Origin: Botryotinia globosa
Taxonomy: Eukaryota > Ascomycota > Leotiomycetes > Helotiales > Sclerotiniaceae
Length of the DNA stretch: 64,000 bases
NCBI GenBank assembly: GCA_014898425.1
Contig: RCSZ01000011.1
Coordinates: forward strand, 1,995,001-2,059,000
Direction of reading: 5' to 3'
Shown here: positions 60,694 to 64,000 of the stretch, one piece after another
Numbering within the stretch: position 1 is the stretch's first letter
How the letters are laid out: every line of letters begins with the position of its first letter
The notes under the pieces: generated by a model
Told to the model about the DNA's origin: nothing
Database searches by the model: none
What the model saw: the letters and a program-made list of their open reading frames with translations, nothing else
Program-made: the position numbers and the translations under genes

Positions 60694-63600
60694 ATGTCAA
60701 ATAAGAGATCCGAACATCCTAATCTAACCCATCTACCTCAGTCGGCCGCTGGATTCCCCAGATCGGGTTCCTCAACGGCCAACACGTCCCCCACCGAAGC
60801 TTCGACAGGACTTCCTTCCTTGAGATCGCCATATGGCGCCTTACCATTAAATCCTGCGGGCAAAATGGCCAGCAACACGCGATCGGGAGCTGGTTCTCCA
60901 TCGCATGACCAGCTTAACCCACAGCCAAGTGCTAATAGATATCCCCCAACCGCCAAAAGGTATGATTTTGTTTGACAGTTTGATTATGACCCCAGTACTG
61001 ATGTTGTTATCGACAGGACACGAGAAATTGTGCAAGAAGGGGGTTTCAATAGTAGCAATGTATGGGGACCTCCAACAAGTGGCAACTCTACCCCACTTCG
61101 AGAAACTATACCAGAGTCTCCCACGGATGGATTTCCAGACTTTGCCCAGTTACCAACGACAGAAACGATACCAACACGACGTGGTCGTGCTGGCACACTC
61201 CCATCTCGATTTTCGTCAGGGGGGCCTCTGAACGCAGCTCCAGGTCTAGGTCTCGCTCCGAAGACATCTAGACCCACACCATCACAGAGTCCGTTCCAAA
61301 CTACAACCGCTAATCTCGGCGATCTGGGAGACCCATCCACTAGCACAGGCTTGTTGAATCGATTACGTTCGGGTTCAACCCCTCAAAACCCCCAATACAA
61401 AACTTCGCCTTTTGGTCACCCGTCACTTTTCACCAATTGGGGTCCATCTTCAGGCGGTCGTGAAAGGACCTCGACCTTGCACAGCATTGCTAGTCAATCC
61501 TCTAACGGCATTGATTCCCCTGCACAATCCTCGTTCTCAAGGGACGGAAACAATGATGACAAGATCAGGACTCTTGATTACCTTGGTCTTGCTGAAACTC
61601 CACAACCTCCTCGAGCACAACTATCAAATCCAATCTACAATCTCATTGATGCGCACAAGGCAAATCGTTTCCGTTCTTACTCTGTCAACGCCAAGGAGAA
61701 GTATGCCGAGGATGAGGATGATGACGATTATGGAACCGGTGCCTTGACGCCCTACGAGCAGGCACAAGCAGCTCAAGCTCAAGCCGCTGCTTTGCTCCAC
61801 ATGCAATTGGCCCAGAACAGTGAGCAAATGCAGCGACACCAGCAAATTATGCAGCAGTATGTCAGCCAAGCATCTGCAAGCAGACCAAGAGCTAGAACAG
61901 CCGGTGTTCTCGATTCACCAAATACAAGGTTAATGCGTGACTATTATCCTACAGCGTCGTCTCGTCTTGGTAACACTATTACTGCCTCAGAGTTGAGAGA
62001 AGCGGATGAGTTCTCGGGTCTCCCAGAAGCTGTCGCCGCAATGAGTCTAGGGCGTTCAAATAACGCAAATGAACACCTTTCACCCAATGACAATTTGGAA
62101 GGACCAACTAGTGCTCTTTGGCTTGGAAGCATTCCATCATCAACAACTACCTCTACCCTCACAGAATTGTTCAAAGTTCATGGTCCAGTTCAGTCTGCAA
62201 GGGTTCTCACGCACAAGAATTGCGGATTCGTAAACTACGAACACGTTGACAGTGCCATCACGGCAAAGGCCATGATGCACAACAAGGAAATTTTCCCAGG
62301 AGCAGGACCAGTCCGAATCAACTTTGCTAAACCTGTATCTCCAGCAACGACACCAGGTCCCGATGGAGCATTTCCTTCTCCAAGCCCAGATCCTTTCTCC
62401 AAGGGCTTGGACTCTGGTGCAAATGTGACCGACGCCAATGGTGCCTTGGGAGTCATCTCAAGACCTGGAACTACTGAACCTCCTTCGCCACGACTCCAGG
62501 ACATCGAGATTGATATTTTGAACATAGTTTCCGAGTTCGGAGCCACGGCGGAGGATAAGGTCAAGATTGGTCAAAGTCTCAAATCATCCATCTCATATGA
62601 CAAATGGCAGTCTGAAATACCAGCCATCGCAGAACCAAGCCACAGTAGAGTTCATGATGCTCCTAAGCTTAGAGATATAAGAAAGCGCATTGACAATCAA
62701 AGTTGTTCATCGGCTGAGATCGAGGCTATCGCCATGGAAATGCTTGAAGAAGTTGCTGAGTTATCGTCGGACTACCTTGGAAATACTGTTGTCCAAAAGT
62801 TGTTCGAACATTGCTCCGATGACACCAGAGACCTTATGCTTCAGCAAATCGCTCCTCATATGGCAGAGATTGGTGTGCACAAAAATGGTACCTGGGCAGC
62901 ACAAAAAATCATCGATGTATGCAAAACGCCCAAGCAAATCACTCTGATAGTTCAGAATCTGGCTCCGTACACTGTACCATTGTTCCTTGATCAATACGGT
63001 AATTATGTTTTGCAATGCTGCTTGAAATTTGGTTCGCCTTACAATGATTTTATATTTGAAGCCATGCTTAGCAAAATGAAGCCTATTTCTGAAGGTCGAT
63101 ACGGCGCCCGAGCTATGCGAGCTTGTCTGGAAAGTCACCACTCTACCAAGGATCAGCAACGAATGTTGGCAGCCGCTATTGCGTTACACAGTGTTCAATT
63201 GGCTACCAATGCCAATGGTGCTTTGCTCTTGACTTGGTTTTTGGACACCTGCACCTTCCCACAACGTCGATCTGTTCTCGCACCTCAATTAGTACCAAAT
63301 CTTGTTCACCTTTGCAAGCACAAGGTTGCATATCTCACCGTGCTCAAGGTCATCAACCAAAAGTTAGAGAACGATGCTCGCGATCAAATCTTTCAAGCAC
63401 TGTTCTTTTCAAAAGATGACGAAACTCTCGAAGCCATTTTATCCGACCAAGCTTGTGGCGCTACCTTGATTTTCAAAGTCCTTACTACTCCATTCTTTGA
63501 CGAGTCCATTCGAAGCAAGGTTGTCGAGAACGTTCGAAATGTTTTGCTTCGTCTCAAGGCGCAACCAGCACAGGGCTATAAGCGTCTCATGGATGAAGTT

Positions 63601-64000
63601 GGATTGTCAACTCGCAACGGTAGTGCCGGACCAAGCAGAGAGCACATTCAACAACAGGCAATTGATCGCACTCGACCCGGATCACAACAGAGTCAAGCTA
63701 CCGGTCAACTCATGCCTCAATCGCAATACGGCTCCAATCAATACTACCCGCAGATGCAACAAAATCCACAAATGCAGCAAAATTCATATGACATGGGTAT
63801 GGGTATGCAAAGGACTGACAGCATGGATTCCAATGTTCAACCTTTCCAGCAATTTGCACTTCAAAGTTCAATGTTTCCACAATCGTCTACGCCCATGATG
63901 CAACCAATGAATATGCAACAGTTTCAATACCAAAACATGAACATGGCACGAAGTACTCCTCCGATTAGCAGCTATTATCCTACCATGCAATCAGGATTTG
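60694..64000 (+). CDS. Pumilio-family RNA-binding protein with RRM (Jsn1/Puf1-Puf2 type), partial at 3' end
   Basis: Exon 1 (60694..60959) starts MSNKRSEHPNLTHLPQSAAG. A 57-nt intron (GTATGA...CGACAG) leads to exon 2 (61017 to the window end), which stays open. The N-terminal 450 residues are Ser/Pro/Thr/Gln-rich. An RRM follows at about 453 to 525 (SALWLGSIPSSTTTSTLTEL, NCGFVNYEHVDSA). PUF repeats span about 659 to 937 (SSDYLGNTVVQKLFEHC, HKNGTWAAQKIIDV, DQYGNYVLQCCLKFG, ARAMRACLE, ATNANGALLLTWFLD). The C-terminal region is Gln/Met-rich. An RRM ahead of a divergent PUF domain is the layout of yeast Jsn1/Puf2-like proteins, which bind 3' UTRs of mRNAs, often for membrane or mitochondrial proteins, and regulate their stability or localisation. 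The low-complexity tails suggest granule association (inference). Confidence 0.93.

Overview
This window is nuclear DNA of a filamentous ascomycete. Genes are interrupted by short (about 50-110 bp) GT-AG introns. Protein families include Itc1, Vps72/YL1, Rds3, Alg8, a PDR-type ABC transporter, UNC93-like, NmrA-like, a Zn2Cys6 regulator and 2EXR. Repeats carry only transition mutations, as expected from repeat-induced point mutation (RIP). The overall flavour (AT-rich intergenic DNA, many microsatellites) fits a leotiomycete of the Botrytis/Sclerotinia kind, but the species is an inference.

Layout. 1-5 kb: a truncated epoxide hydrolase, then a divergent pair of splicing genes (pinin-domain protein and Rds3/PHF5A), then an unknown 200-residue protein. 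5.4-5.9 kb: a foldback MITE with 33-bp terminal inverted repeats. 6.3-8.7 kb: a decayed UNC93-like transporter gene. 9.8-13.9 kb: three intron-containing tRNA genes (Asp-GTC, Thr-AGT, Arg-TCG) around a six-exon ACC-synthase-like aminotransferase. 15.6-20.0 kb: a full-length PDR-type ABC transporter. 21.5-26.1 kb: an L-type lectin cargo receptor, a 69-residue membrane protein and the glucosyltransferase Alg8. 28.3-31.8 kb: Itc1, the large accessory subunit of ISWI remodelers. 35.5-40.0 kb: a broken Zn2Cys6 regulator beside a frameshifted NmrA-like gene. 41.6-45.4 kb: a hemerythrin-like gene with an early stop and a 2EXR-domain gene. 48.06-53.81 kb: a Ty1/copia LTR retrotransposon, heavily RIP-mutated, inserted into a 10-bp minisatellite with a 5-bp target duplication. 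54.5-56.7 kb: Vps72/YL1 of the SWR1 complex. 60.7-64 kb: an RRM plus Pumilio-repeat protein that runs off the window.

The conserved genes serve basic functions: mRNA splicing (pinin, Rds3), chromatin remodeling (Itc1, Vps72), N-glycan assembly and ER-Golgi sorting (Alg8, lectin) and mRNA control (PUF). The accessory genes (UNC93-like, Zn2Cys6 regulator, NmrA-like, possibly hemerythrin-like) are the ones that carry stops and frameshifts. No prokaryotic features, CRISPR arrays or rRNA genes were seen. No clearly new system was found. The most informative items are the datable retrotransposon insertion, the foldback element and the decayed regulator/NmrA-like pair.
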